Shown here: piece after piece, positions 22,331 through 35,600 of the stretch | Numbering within the stretch: position 1 is the first letter of the stretch | Layout of the letters: the number at the start of each line of letters is the position of its first letter | Source: Nematostella vectensis | Taxonomy: Eukaryota; Cnidaria; Anthozoa; Actiniaria; Edwardsiidae | Length of the DNA: 64,000 bases | Reading direction: 5' to 3' | Assembly: GCF_932526225.1 (NCBI RefSeq) | Contig: NC_064043.1 | Location: forward strand, 7,865,501-7,929,500 | Position numbers and translations under genes: made by a program | Notes under the pieces: model-generated | Databases searched by the model: none | What the model was told of the DNA's origin: nothing | The model's input: only the letters and a program-made list of their open reading frames with translations

Positions 22331-25072
22331 ATGGCGGTGATTGTTCTGAGATCTGTACTGTTTCTGGCTGTCCTAAATATCTATTTGCATCAGAGTCTTG
22401 GGGCGTCCAAACTTCCAGTAGTGTTGAATACATGGAGCTTCACGCTCGCCTCAGATACAGGTAACATGCGACTCGTGACAAGGACTCGGTATCACGGGAC
22501 AGATAACTTTCTATCGAGATTGGCTATTGAAAGCCGGTAGTAGTTCAACAAGTTTCTTAATGACCTGTGAATGACTGTACATAATGATATTGCTAAATGT
22601 CGAACTCTGTACCAATCTAGGCATTTTTTTTGCAATTTTTGGCAATTTACTTTCATAAACACAAAGAGGAAAGTCTTCTTATATAGCTTGCATGTGATAA
22701 CATTAATTAATCCCCCCATATCATAATAAATAAAGGCATTAACATTCATACCATCCCATCTACCTATCAACATAGCAGATGGAACATGGAGGGGGTGGGG
22801 TTCTCGATGCAGCAATACTGTCCAATACTGTCATTAACAGAGGGTAGAAAGAAAAGTTTAAATCACACAATATGTTTTATTGGCAATCCTCATCCGCTCG
22901 TTAAATGGGGTAAAAGCAATGGGGGAGAAACAGTAGAACGGGAATACAATAGACAATGAGAAGCACGAGCTTTACAAACAGTTATAAACTGTTATCACGT
23001 ACACTCTACACTTTTTCAAAAAGTAAACCACGCTTACAACAAGGTAAGAAATAATGTTTTCCAAATAATTTCATCCTTGTTTAACTTCGATTTCATTAGC
23101 GCCCGAATACATTTGTACTTTACAACATAACAAGTACTTACAATTCTTAAGTGCCATTCAATAATTTCACCGATTTATTTGCGCGTTTGTCAGCCATGCT
23201 CACTACAGACTTATCTCACATATATTTTTGGCTTCCAATAGCACCATCCAGCTATAAGAAATCCTACCAGGCTCAAGATAGCTTAAAGGTGTTAGAAGTC
23301 AAGACCAAGAAATTAAATTTAGTATACAGCTAGCAAGGTCGCATCCACTTCCCTAAAGCAACCTCACGTTGACGTGTAGGGGTAAGGTGAATTGGCTAGC
23401 AACTCATTTACTTTGACACACGTCTCAAATGCGAACTTTTTCCTTACCAGGTATCTCCATATTTTCTCCTCCCCCTAGCATCCCTCGGCTCCCAGTTTCC
23501 ATTCTCCCCTTCGCATTTTACTAGTACTTGTTCTTACCTCCTGATGATAAACCCTGTACTAGAACACACGTGAGGCTGCTTAACTTTTCAAAGAGCTCTA
23601 TGAAATATTCTATTCCTTATTTACCGTCATTTATTATACATTTACGTGCATGTTTTTGAACTTTTGTTGTTTTCATTATATTTGAACTCACTTCTTTTTC
23701 CACCAGCATGTACACCTTACCCCTTATCAGCCTTTTTGTTTTCCGGTCTATACCTCCCCTACCCACTACCTCCTTCTTAATCTTCCCATTCACCCTATAC
23801 TCCATGGTAAGAACAACCGCGTCACTATCCTGGACACTCCTTATAGTCTAACTCCACTCACCGTAGCATTATCCCCACAATGACCCACCCGCCCTCACCC
23901 CTGCCACCAATCTCTACCCGTATCACAACCATTATCCCCTTTTATGTCCCACTTCTCCCCAGGTGCCATGGTACGAATACCCGCTTTTAACAAAAAAAAG
24001 CTACATTTCTGGTTAAATAAGTCTCATCACAGCTGTCTAATAACGCAAAGAACGATGCAAGAGTCGCCAGTATTATACTCAATATAAAAAACAAAGAAGA
24101 CGTGGGAAAGTCATATCTTTTCTCATCCCTTCCTCGTCCTCATAAGTTCCCTATATCCTCCCTTATTTCTTCTCCCGTCTTTCACGCATTGATAATTCTT
24201 ATCATTTAGGCTTTGAATGAGGTTTCTGCCGTCTTTTGCCTTCTTCCCGTTTCCTGCCAACTATTTTCTGTCCGTGTTATTTAAATTACTTTTTATCCTT
24301 TATGGTATCTTTTCTGCGATTCTGGTAAATGGCGGTTTTGCCGTCTTTTCCTTCTAGTCCGCTGTCTTAAAAAATAGTTCTACTATCCAGAATTTTTTAA
24401 AACTTGGCATAAACAATATTGAAGTTAAGTGCATTAAAAAATGTAATTAAAAAAATGGGGGGGACCGAGCTCGTTTTCACAACAGAGGGGCGCAGAGTTG
24501 ACGCGTTTTTACTGATCGCGCGAGGAAAAATCCCTCACAAGGACGCAAGCGTAAGTGCAAACGAAAGCGCAACACAAGTGAGAATCGGTCAAACACAAGC
24601 GCAACACAAGTGAGAATCGGTCAAACACAAGCGCAACACAAGTGAGAATCGGTCAAACACAAGCGCAAGCGGAAGCGTTCTGTTGTGCTGCCGTTTAAGC
24701 ACAAGTGAAAACCAAACCTTTAGTTTTCAAAAAGAGTGCCTATAGTCTTTAGAAAATTAAGTTCTGTTTGACGAGCTGCCAAAATCCGATCTCCTAAACA
24801 ATAACCCGTTGTAGCTAACGTTCAAGACAAATCACATTTTAGAAGATCGCACTAAAAGACACTGTTTTCCCCATTATTTATACGGTGAAATCGCAATTTT
24901 AAAGTATTTTTAAGGCTTTTAAGAGAGAATAAACAAACTTCTACTATCAAACTACCATTCCAACTACTATTTTTCCTTCTTTCAGTACATCATTTTTTCG
25001 TATATATTTAACTATTCGAGTAAATAAAGAATGGGGGTAACCGACTTCGTTTTTCTGTAAAATTGATTTTAT

Positions 25073-25107
<35 letters not shown>

Positions 25108-28100
25108 GCGCTCCACTATGCGCAGAAGGGGTGCTCATTGCAATTCAAGAGAATTACCTTAATTAAGTATTTCCTCTTTTGTCATTATTTCTTCTCCATA
25201 GGCTTTGAGACGCTGATGAAAGGCGGCTCTGCTGTGGATGGTATCGTGAGTGGTATCACAGCATGTGAACTGAAGCCGTGTGCGAACAACCCCTTGAACC
25301 CAAACGTAGGCTTTGGAGGGAAGTGAGTAAAGCGAACTTAACTGATTATACCTGTGGAGATCCAGGACGGCTTGGCACGAGTGCTGAAAATAATCTAGGA
25401 GAAAAACTAACTAAAGACTGCGACCGTGTAAACGATTAATTTATTTATCCAATTTCAGTTTTTTTCTTCCCTTACCGCCCATGATCGTAGCTAGAAAGTT
25501 TTGCCATATATGAGTGAGGGAAGGAGGCTACGTTATTCCTTGTATATGCTAGAAGAAAAGGGGAGGGGGGGAGGTAGCAGGATATCATGTACTTTCAAAT
25601 GTTTGGGGTAGTTCTTCTACGGGCTTAATAAAGTTGCCTGTATTTATAACCAAAAGACGAGAACATATTCAGATATTTCTTTTGTTGATTCACAGGCCCA
25701 ACGAGGTGGGCGAGACCACGCTTGACGCCCTTATTATGAATGGGTGAGTCACAAAAATACATGCCTTGGCCTTTTTCTTCATTCACAAGCGACTCACATC
25801 ATCCCGATAGCTCGAGTCATATACTCGTTTGCCCTTGAAGGGACGAGGACTCTACCAACTACTTATATCATTACGCTAGGTTGATCTATCAGTATACAGA
25901 TATAAAGCACGTACCTAGGTCGCAGCTTGCGCGCAATCATTCCTACAGAAATGAATTCTATTAGGACGCCTTTTGTAATATCAGGCGCGTACCTAGGGGC
26001 TGCGCAGAATTTGCGCACCCTTTGGTCGCCAAAAGGTGGGTCATTTATTATCGAAGAATAGTCAATGTCTATCCTTTTATCATCGATGCCCGGATTGTCA
26101 GATGATATATTTTTTATTGGAACTTTGTAAATGTTTTGGTTTTACACTTGCTGCGCTGCGCTGCTCGGGTTAAAATTATTCTAAGTCGGCTTCGCGTCTA
26201 CACGACAAGCCCGCATGTAGGCATGTGTAAAAACCACTGAAGCTCCTAGCTGCATATATTAGCCACCGCATAACTTTTGCCATAGACGCGGTGTATAATA
26301 TATACAGCGTTTTGCCAATCTACTGTATTCATGCCGGCGAACCTCAACACTATATTGTTATATTAGAGCTGGATTACACCTTTCCAAACATACGCATTAC
26401 TCATTTCAGCTAATTTTCTCTCTCAGAGTCGGCCATCAAAGTGGTGCTGTTGGTTGCCTTAGACGCGTCAAAAACGCTATAGGGGTAGCCCGTGCGGTCA
26501 TGAACTACACGAAGCACTCTTTACTTATTGGAGATGATGGTACAGCAAAAAACTGATGAGAATGTGCATAGTATAGTATAAAATGATAAGATTTAGGAGG
26601 GCTTGGCGGATATAAGAGGGTGGAGGGGGGAGGGGCAAAATATTATTCTCGCACTTTCGATGATTGAACAAGTTAACAACGTGTAAGCCATCTTTTCTCT
26701 TCTATTTGCTTTGTAACTTCTCTTTCAGCAACAAATTTTGCCAAAGAGTTTGGTTTTCCCGAAGAGAGCCTAACCACTAACAACTCCAGGTAAGTTGTAC
26801 TTGTCGGTCTGCATGTGGGTCTGGGTCTGCATGTCAGTCTGGGTCTGCATGTCGGTCTGGGTCTGCATGTCGGTCTGCATGTCGGTCTGGGTCTGCATGT
26901 CGGTCTGGGTCTGCATGTCGGTCTGGGTCTGCATGTCGGTCTGGGTCTGCATGTCGGTCTGGGTCTGCATGTCGGTCTGGGTCTGCATGTCGGTCTCGGT
27001 CTGCATGTCGGTCTGGGTCTGCATGTCGGTCTGGGTCTGCATGTCGGTCTGGGTCTGCATGTCGGTCTGGGTCTGCATGTCGGTCTGGGTCTGCATGTCG
27101 GTCTGGGTCTGCATGTCGGTCTGCATGTCGGTCTGCATGTCGGTCTGAATGTCGGTCTGGGTCTGCATGTCGGTCTGCATGTCGGTCTGCATGTCGGTCT
27201 GGGTCTGCATGTCGGTTTCGGTCTGCATGTCGGTCTGCATGTCGGTCTGGGTCTGCATGTCGGTCTCGGTCTGCATGTCGGTCTGGGTCTGCATGTCGGT
27301 CTGCATGTCGGTCTCGGTCTGCATGTCGGTCTGGGTCTGCATGTCGGTCTGAATGTCGGTCTGGGTCTGCATGTCGGTAGTCAGTTAAAATTTCCAAAAT
27401 TTGTCGGTGGTCGGTAAGAATTATCGGTCTTTGTCGGTAGTCGGTAAATCTATGGTAGTACGTCGCTTTTGTACTAGATTTCATGTATAAACAAGATTAA
27501 ACATTATTTAGGATTGACAAGTAATAAATAACTTATTGATAATAAATTAATTATGTATTAATAATTGACTGAAAAGTTGATGCAACAGAAAATGCATAGT
27601 GCAGATTCGGAAATGGCCGAATTAAAGTAGATTGACAATTTTAGTAAATAGTAAAAATACCGGAAATAATAAAATGTCGGTAGTCGGCAAATATTTTTTT
27701 GTCGCTAGTCACTAGTTTTTTTTCATGTTTTATCGGTAGTCAGTTACTTTTTAAGCCGTTTGTCGCTAGTCGGTTAACCCCATCCAGACTCTGCTTTAGG
27801 CTTGAACAGCTACACTAGGAATGGAGTGACATTCACGTTTTCTTTGATCTATTGATCATTCTAGATACGCGTATCCAGGGAAACCCTGAATGTTTACCTT
27901 AATCCATTAGCCCGCGCATGGTTTCTAGCCAGATACCAAGCGACTCGGTCTCTCCGTATAAAAAAACAAATAATCAGCCTGCCGTTGCCTAGGTCCCGGC
28001 CTGGGAAAGGTACAAAGGAAACACAGTAAAATAGAGTAGAGGTGTATTTCGTCATGATTTCTTTGATTGCGCAGTGCCGTAGCAGGCTTCGACATACGTA

Positions 28101-31100
28101 ATAGGGTTGGTGGGCTTGTAATGGCCCTGAGTGGGAAGAGAAAGCTCCCTTGGGGGTTTTCTACTAGATAAGAGGGTCGATAAGAGGTGACAATAAAGGG
28201 GTCAAAGTCTTAAAAAATATTTATTTTTTTAGAAAGGTCTGGGAGGACTGGAAGTCAAACAAATGCCAACCAAACTTCTGGAAGGTTTGTGTACTAACAC
28301 CATTGATCATTGCATAACGAAATTAGCATCGCTAGCCGACGAGCTCAGAGACAGAAAAAAACATTGGGTTTAAACGTCTGGTTTGAGTTTTGTGCATCAG
28401 ACAAATGATGTTTTTACTTTTCACTGATTCTTTTCCCCGCCCTCGTAGTATGATTCCGCTGATTCAGTTGTTTGTTCTGTTAAAGAATCTTCCAGGGGAC
28501 CCGCAGTCAGGCTGCCGTCCTTACTCCTTCCCAGATACACAAAGGTAAATCAAACTTCGATCGTGGCTTGATGTAGACAGGCCAGAAGATCTGAAGATGA
28601 AGCCCTTTCTGGGGTCGAGACCTTTACCCACCGCCTCCCCCCTCCCCTCCCTCCCCTTAAGCCCGCTTGGGTTTCAGAGCATGGAAAAAACAAGCTGACA
28701 CTGAATTGTTCTCACTCTCCTTAGTAGAAAGAGAAGAGAGGTCGCCGAGGACAATCACGATACAATAGGTATTTGACTTTTTTCTGACATTATGGAATAG
28801 CCTAGTTGAAGGCGTTCTGATCGGGTTCCGTGTGGTTGGTGGGAGATGTGATATCATGGTAAACATGGCTTTCCCTAACAAACCCAAGGGACAAGAGTGG
28901 TAAATGTATCCTTATCACAGGCCCGTAGCCAGCATTTTGAGCGGGGGAGAGGGTTCTTTTACCTATTAGGCGGACTATTTTTTTTTTAAGTAGCTCGTCC
29001 TACTTCGTAGTGGTAGTTAATTTTCCTTCGTTAGAGCGGACCTTCCAGTCGAGTGGGGGTGTTCCTCCGAGCCCTAAACCCCCCTGGCTACGGGCCTTCA
29101 TCACGAGATTTCGCATGAGAGTAATATGTAAAGTAATATACAATGCTTACAAATGTTGTCGGGTGGGTCCATGGACTACGCGGCAAGCCGCTGGCACAAA
29201 GATGCGTGGGCTCTGGGAACGACATGACGGAAAATCATGACCTGAAGTTTCCAATAAGCACATTTCACATCAAATAGGGCGGAAAATTCCCCTAAGTACT
29301 TAGGGAGTAATATCAAACAAAATATCAAATACGACTTTTTTTAAATTGGTGCGAATTTCAAGTGACATTGAAATTTGACCTTTTCGTCACTGAGCTCATA
29401 CAAGCGCAAAGATGATCAAGGAAAAAATTATCTTAAAAGGCCAAAATCTGGGTATGTGCATTTCAGCCTCACGTTATTTGTGTTTTGAAAAGGGAAAATC
29501 AGTCCGGAATACCAGGAACTGACGGCCATTGTAAGAAATTGTATCTTCTTTCTCCATTTCTTCGCATGTTCAGGGTTTTTCCGTCATGTCGTACGCACCT
29601 GCAAATGACAAGAAACATATTAGTTACGCAGGAAAGATAACAACACCTACTGTGTGAAGCTATGTGAGATGCTAATTAGAGATATGAGAATTGCATCCTA
29701 AAAGAAGTCTTTTCCGTAGGAATGGTTGCTGTTGACGCCAATGGTAATGTAGCCGCGGGTTGCTCCACCAATGGACTCGGATTCAAGATACCCGGGTAAA
29801 GCCCGCACTTCTTTAAGCCTCTCTAAAACGGAACACTTTAAAGCCCTTGTCTTCCCCATCATAATAAGGACGTAAGGGTGGCCCGTGCTTATAAATTACT
29901 TACACTTATTTGATCAGTTCTCGTGTTTGTAACTCGCACTATACAAATAGTAAAAAAATTAATTTTTCCTACTAAGGCTGGTGGTTCTTGTAAATTCGCG
30001 GAACTACCCCGCGAACTACCCCGCGGAACTACCCCTGAGTCCGCGCTTTATGGAATAACTAGAAAGACTAAAAAAGACTTGTCGCGCTCTCCGACGAAGG
30101 GCTAGGGCTCGAAACGTCAGCGCAATAACTACTCTATAACTACTATTAATAACTACTCTATAACTACTATTAATAACTACTATATAACTACTATTAATTA
30201 ATAACTACTCTATAACTACTATTAATAACTTCTCTATTACTACTATTAATAACTACTTTATAACTACTGTTAATAACTACTCTATAACTACTATTAATAA
30301 CTACTCTATAAGTACTATTAATAACTACTCTATAAGTACTATTAATAACTACTCTATAACTACTATTAATAACTACTCTATAACTACTATTAATAACTAC
30401 TCTATTTTACATAGGCGTACAACATAATTTTTCAACGTTGTGTTGATTTATAGCTTACCCCAGAATCCGCCCCTGATTTCCCTATCATTAAAGCTACGTA
30501 CGTTTTCCAGCTCGGATGACGATTTCTTTTGTTGAATCCAAAATATATGTGCTTATTTTCAGACGTGTCGGTGATTCTCCCATCGCGGGCGCGGGAGCGT
30601 ACGCTGACAATGACGTGGGCGCAGCCGCTGCCACGGGTAACGGTGACATCATGGCGAAATACTTGCCCACGTGAGAACCATGCCTTATTCGCGTAAACAA
30701 AATAAACCAAAAAGCTTTAATAATACCCCGTGGGAGAGGGGAGGGGGTACTTATTGAAGAGGGGGAGGGAGGGATTCTTATCTGTGTCGCAGAATATGAA
30801 ATTTATCTTTTAATATTACCGTAAATGACCTAATAGACGCCCCCTATCTAAAGAATACCTCCTATCTAATGATCCTATCTAACACGCCTGTAAGCAAAAT
30901 TTTCAAATTGTGGGGCACAAAATATTTTGCATGTAATAGCTCTTTTATCACTTTTACATAATACCAGCAAAGACCCACACACTGTCTCTGTTATCTACGC
31001 CCCTATGAATACAAACCTGTAGCTTAGCGGTGGAGGGTGAGCAGACATAGTAATTGTATCTATGTTATTTAAAATTGAATGGTCTATGCCCATCTCCAGC

Positions 31101-31971
31101 TATATGCCGGCAAACTAACTGCAAACGTTGGCAGGTACCAGACAGTAGAGTTCATGAGACAAGGATTCTCTCCCGAAAAAGCTGCCGAGATGGCACTGAT
31201 GAGGATTCACAAAATCTACAAGGACGGATTTACTGGCTCTGTTATCGCCGTGAACAAAAAAGGAGAATACGGTATGAGAACTGGTTCCTCTAGGGGTAGG
31301 GGAGGGGAGGGAAGGGTTAGGCTAGCAGGTACTCCCCAGAGGGAGCTCGTGACCATAACGATGGTAGAGATGAGGTAGTGGAAGTGGCGATGGCGCTAAA
31401 AGGTTGTGTACTAGAGAAACACGCAACGCCCCTGTCTTATGTAAAAAACATCTAAAGCATGTGGCAATTGTCACTGTACAAATATTTCAAAATTCTACTG
31501 AGTACTCGTGGTTGAATACGCAGCAGGACCGTAGCAGGGGGTGGGGCACTGGGGGCAAGTGTCCCCCCTCCAATATCTTTAAAAATTAAAAGGAATTGAC
31601 CAGAAGGGGCGTGGCCGTGCCCACAAATATTTTCTTAATGTTTTTGTATTGTCCCCCCCTCCCCCTAAATATTACGAGGCCTGCTACGGCACTGCGCAAT
31701 CAAGGCAATCATGCCGAACTACACCTCTACTCTATCTCACTGTGTTTCCTTTGTCCCTTTCCCAGGTGCTGCTAGTTATAAATGGACAAGTTTCAAATAC
31801 TCGGTTCGTAATCCCGCGCTGGGCAAGTCAGTAGTTGGGGACAAGGCTCCATTTGATCCTGCTAGAGCCGCACGGGAGCCCGCGTGTGGACCCACGAGCG
31901 GAGCAGTGTCAAGTACAGTCAAGATTTTTTGTGTCGGCTTGTTCTCGATAGTCGTCATGTCAGTGTTGTAA
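22331..31971 (+). CDS. AGA: Aspartylglucosaminidase-like amidase, gene 1
   Basis: Twelve exons: 22331-22460, 25202-25322, 25696-25743, 26427-26539, 26729-26789, 28233-28284, 28486-28544, 28725-28768, 29720-29795, 30563-30670, 31135-31271 and 31766-31971; 384 residues. AGA removes GlcNAc from Asn in glycopeptides in the lysosome. It is an N-terminal-nucleophile enzyme that cuts itself before the catalytic Thr. Visible here are a signal peptide (1-24), the N-T-W substrate motif, the H-D-T-I-G cleavage site with T208 as the predicted nucleophile, T-N-G, and the G-R-V-G-D-S-P and A-T-G-N-G-D binding loops. The chain ends in a hydrophobic segment of about 17 residues, suggesting a GPI or membrane anchor, unlike the soluble lysosomal enzyme. 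Exon 2 also diverges (C-E-L-K-P-C replaces the usual loop). Phases match gene 2 at every junction, so the two are tandem duplicates. Exon 8 has two acceptors 3 bp apart. Confidence 0.92.
24560..24690. repeat. 32-bp repeat, about four copies
   Basis: The unit (gcgcaacacaagtgagaatc plus 12 bases) repeats in tandem in intron 1 of AGA gene 1. A single related unit lies at 18605-18640 in the M28 gene, so it is probably part of a dispersed element. Confidence 0.85.
26802..27378. repeat. 12/18-bp minisatellite after AGA1 exon 5
   Basis: Units 'ctgcatgtcggt' (12 bp) and the same plus 'ctgggt' (18 bp) alternate for about 575 bases, starting 12 bases after the donor of exon 5. All frames stay open on both strands because the periods are multiples of three; none is a gene. 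Degenerate 'gtcggtagtcggtaaa' motifs continue to about 27780 and may be the source sequence. Confidence 0.95.
28917..29097. mobile_element. Palindromic element, family 2
   Basis: CAGGCCCGTAGCCAG at the left end is inverted as CTGGCTACGGGCCT at the right. It also carries 'gagcggac' blocks. It lies in intron 8 of AGA gene 1. A longer copy is at 39881-40183 and end fragments are at 32908-32923 and near 243. Confidence 0.75.
30090..30122 (+). other. Hairpin motif with a hammerhead-like core
   Basis: The motif reads gacgaagggctagggctcga then aacgtcagc. GACG pairs with CGTC and GGGC with GCTC. It lies directly before the 24-bp array. It resembles the catalytic core order of hammerhead ribozymes (CUGANGA, stem, GAAA) but has C in place of the invariant U4 and no room for a stem III loop, so activity as written is doubtful. 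Confidence 0.35.
30123..30412. repeat. 24-bp AT-rich minisatellite
   Basis: About twelve copies of a unit containing 'aactactctataactactat' lie in intron 9 of AGA gene 1. Confidence 0.95.
31528..31697. mobile_element. Family 1 MITE, most complete copy
   Basis: The element runs from ACCGTAGCAGGGGG to CCTGCTACGGC, with the shared 'aggggcgtggc' block and AT-rich centre. The two ends are inverted copies. It lies 68 bases before the last exon of AGA gene 1. Confidence 0.75.
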
Positions 31972-32181
31972 GAGGCGTTGCGTTGTTGAGTTTTGCGGCG
32001 CTTCACAAAAAAAGGAATGTAGCGCAAAAATGTCCACGTTCATAATACAGACTCGTAGTGCAGACTCCAAAAAAGAAATGACAAACTCATTAAAAGTGCC
32101 CACAATATTTTCGTCGTGTGGCTTGGCAAATTGAGGTTTTAGAATAGCCTATGCTTTTTTACTGTTGTATACCAAAAATTC

Positions 32182-32187
32182 AATAAA
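32182..32187 (+). promoter_or_regulatory. Poly(A) signal of AGA gene 1
   Basis: AATAAA lies about 210 bases after the TAA that ends at 31971, and before the start of the next gene. Confidence 0.55.
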
Positions 32188-32658
32188 CACGCTTATGACC
32201 GTAAGCTAAAAGAGTTAGACAATACATGAAATATTGCATCAACTGCATCCGATGGCTCTTTCTAAAAAAATAAAATACCTAGACGCCCATTTTAGCCCGG
32301 GGCGTTATCATTCAAGGACTGAACGCCATTGCCCTATCATAGCCCCATCCTAGATTACGGGGTGGATAGATGGGAGGGTCTAAATTCAGCGAACACCCGC
32401 CTCGTAAAAGAACCTTGGGAACCAATAGGCTGAATTTTTCAAAAATATATATTAAATATTCGAAATTGCGCGAAAGCTTGGTTAGCGACTACCTCCCCCC
32501 CTCTCCCCCTTTTCTCTTGCCACAGCGTTCCTTTTCTTCCGTTAAAGTTTACCAGGCCTCCGCGGCAACTTTAAGTAGAAGTAGGAACGCCTGGCAGAAA
32601 AAGAGTTGATGTCTTGTACATATGGTCGCATGAAGTCCTTCCGTCTCACGGAACAGCC

Positions 32659-35600
32659 ATGCGACTATTATTTGTTGCCTTTATAGCTTTAGCAATTCAT
32701 CTATTTCAATGCAAAGAAGCTAGTCTGCCGATCGTCATCAACACATGGGGCCCGCCATTCACAAATGCCACTGCACAAGGTTTGTAGAAAACTGAAACGA
32801 AATTTGTTATGATGTGGCCAAGGAAGAGTTCCCTGCTCAATATTCTCTCTGCGAGATCGCTAGACTGACTAGTGACCGGAGAATATATACATTTAACATA
32901 CGTTGTACAGGCCCGTAGCCAGGTCGACCTGAAAGGGATGCCCATCGTTTTTTTTAGGAATCAAAATCGGGTCTCAGCTTTTTTACAGGGTATCTGAGAG
33001 AAAATAGGATTTTCTATTAGAAATGGTATTTTTAGGGGTTTGCAGAGAGAGACGCTACGAGCCAACGTTTTCTACAATTTAATACTTAGACTGTTAAACA
33101 AGACTCTTTGACAATATTTGTCTTTCGAAGGGTAGTCTTTAGGGTAACATTGTTTGGTGTGCAGGTATTGTTAGGGGTATTTTTCAAATTTCCTGATGAG
33201 CATCACGTATGTGCTTTATATATCTTTTTTTTATCGCTAGCATGGAAGGTGATATCTTCTGGGTCCTCAGCTCTGGATGCTGTGGAGGTTGGATGTTCTG
33301 TGTGTGAGGTAGAGCAGTGTGACGGAACTGTGGGTTATGGGGGCAGGTGAGGCAACAACTTTTTTGTCTGTGTGCCTTGTTTGTCCGTCTGTCTGTCCTT
33401 TCGTCCCTCTTTCAATTTGTCTATCCATCCATCTGTTTTTCTGTCTGTCCATCCTTCTATTTGCCTGTCATTCTATCAATTTCATTGTCTGTCTGTCCGT
33501 CTGTCTGTCTGTCCTTCTGTCTTTTTGCATGTCTGTCATTCTGTCCATTCCATTGTCTGTCTGTCCGTCCATCTGTCCGTCCATCCGTCTGTCTGTCTCA
33601 CCTGTCTGGCCCTCTTGCCTGTCTGTCAAGTGACAAGCAAATCCAATAATTTTGATTCTAATGCTTTTTTTATTTCAAGTCCGAATGAAGATGGGGAAAC
33701 CACTCTTGATGCTATGATTATGGATGGGTGAGTAACACCTTTTTAGCCCCTAATTCAGAATAAAAGAAATTTGCAGGCATACATAAAGACATATAGCTGA
33801 ATTCAGTTCTTTTTATTTTAAATTCTATGGCTGCCATACATGAATTTGCGTAGTGATAGAATACAGCTTATGATGTCTAGGTCTGCGTGCTTAATTCATA
33901 TGTCAGTGATAAGCTTTTTTCATTCATTGATCATTGTTATCTAATCTACAGTAGTCGGTTCTTATCTTTCCCACACCCCTACCTGGCTGGCAGAAAAACA
34001 TTATTTAATGCATATTCTTATTTCTTTTTCGAATACAGAATCAATATCCCCCACTTGATGTACTTGTACTAGCCACTTGAATGTAATTTAGTGTGTATCA
34101 TTTGCAGGATAACACACGATGTTGGAGCAGTAGGATGTTTAAAGAGGGTTAAGAATGCCATCGGTGTGGCAAGGAGTGTGATGGAACACTCTAAAGAGAC
34201 CTTTCTTGTGGGGGAAGATGGTAGGCAGCATTACTTATAAATATACAGTCTCAAAGCTCACATGAGATGGGTATGCCCCAACTATTCTTAGAGATTTGAT
34301 AAGAGAGAACATGTTAGAAAAAAAGGGGAAAATCTTCATCTGTCTTTTATTTGTTCTTTTGTTTTTATCAGCTACAAGGTTTGCAATTCAGATGGGATTT
34401 AAAGAAGAGAACTTGACAACAAAAGCTTCAATGTAAGACACTAATATAATTGTGAGTGTTTTTGTGTATATTTAAGGATTCTGTAACAATGGCCTTGCAG
34501 AAAGTTAATAAGCAATTTAGTCTTCTTACCATAGGATGCTTATTTTCAGGGATATGTGGAAAAAATGGAAAAGCAATAAATGTCAACCCAATTACAGACA
34601 GGTACTCTTGATCCATATATGTGCTTTGAATCTTCTTTGGTTTTGCTGACACCAACATGAACATGGACAGTGAAAATGTGTGGGGCAAGGGGGCACTAAC
34701 CCAAATAATGTTTCTGCCTTACAAAAGAAAACCTATATTTTGGTTAGCGGAGGATAAAGTGTCCCCAATACATTTTTGCTTCTGCAGTCTATGGAAAAGG
34801 ATTCGGATGACCAATTTAGTGACTCGCAAGTTGCAGGGTGGATACTAGGGTTGTTTACCATTTAATAGAAAATTCTGGAATGAGATCCAGTTTTTCCGGG
34901 ATGCCAAAATGGTAAGAAAAAGTTTTCTATATTCCAAAATTTCCTGGGTGACTTATGTACAATTTGCTTCTGTACCCAGAAGTTCTACTTTTGGGGTCCT
35001 GGAGAATAGTGGCCGTGGTCAGATATTCTATGGAAAACTGCAACTACACAGGATTTCTGGTATCCCCAGTAAAAGTGGACTAACTCCCAAGCAATTCCAC
35101 AATTTCCGGAAATTTTCCAGTGGGAGGAATCTTTACCATGTACAAAATAACCAGAAGTACCCGAATTTTTGATTAAATGGTAAACAACCTGGGTCTACAG
35201 TATCTCCACCCCTTTTTGCTGCTGTTTATGCCCTCAACTAGCTCCTTACAACTGCTGGCTCACCAACCAACGTCACACTACAACTTTTCTGCTTACGACA
35301 TCTCAAAAATCATATGCAACCTCCTCATTTCTTGTATTTTTTGCCCCAAGCTCCCACTACTGGTATGAGCATGAGCGTGTGCTACACATTTCCAATAAAA
35401 TTGTGCACATGCTCTGATCAAGAAACTGAGTTATAAAATCTAACACTTTATAGCGAAAATGAAATATCCCATTCTCGATTTGAGCAGAATGTTGTTTCAG
35501 AGCCTTAACAAATGTTCTCGATTTGAGCAGAATGTTGTCTCAAAGCCTTAACAAATGTTCTTGATTTGATCAGAATGTTGTTTCAGAGCCTTAACAAATG

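Noticed and set aside
26770-27484. Open frames of about 200 codons on both strands
   Set aside because: They follow from a 12/18-bp repeat without stop codons; all frames are open and none has a domain.
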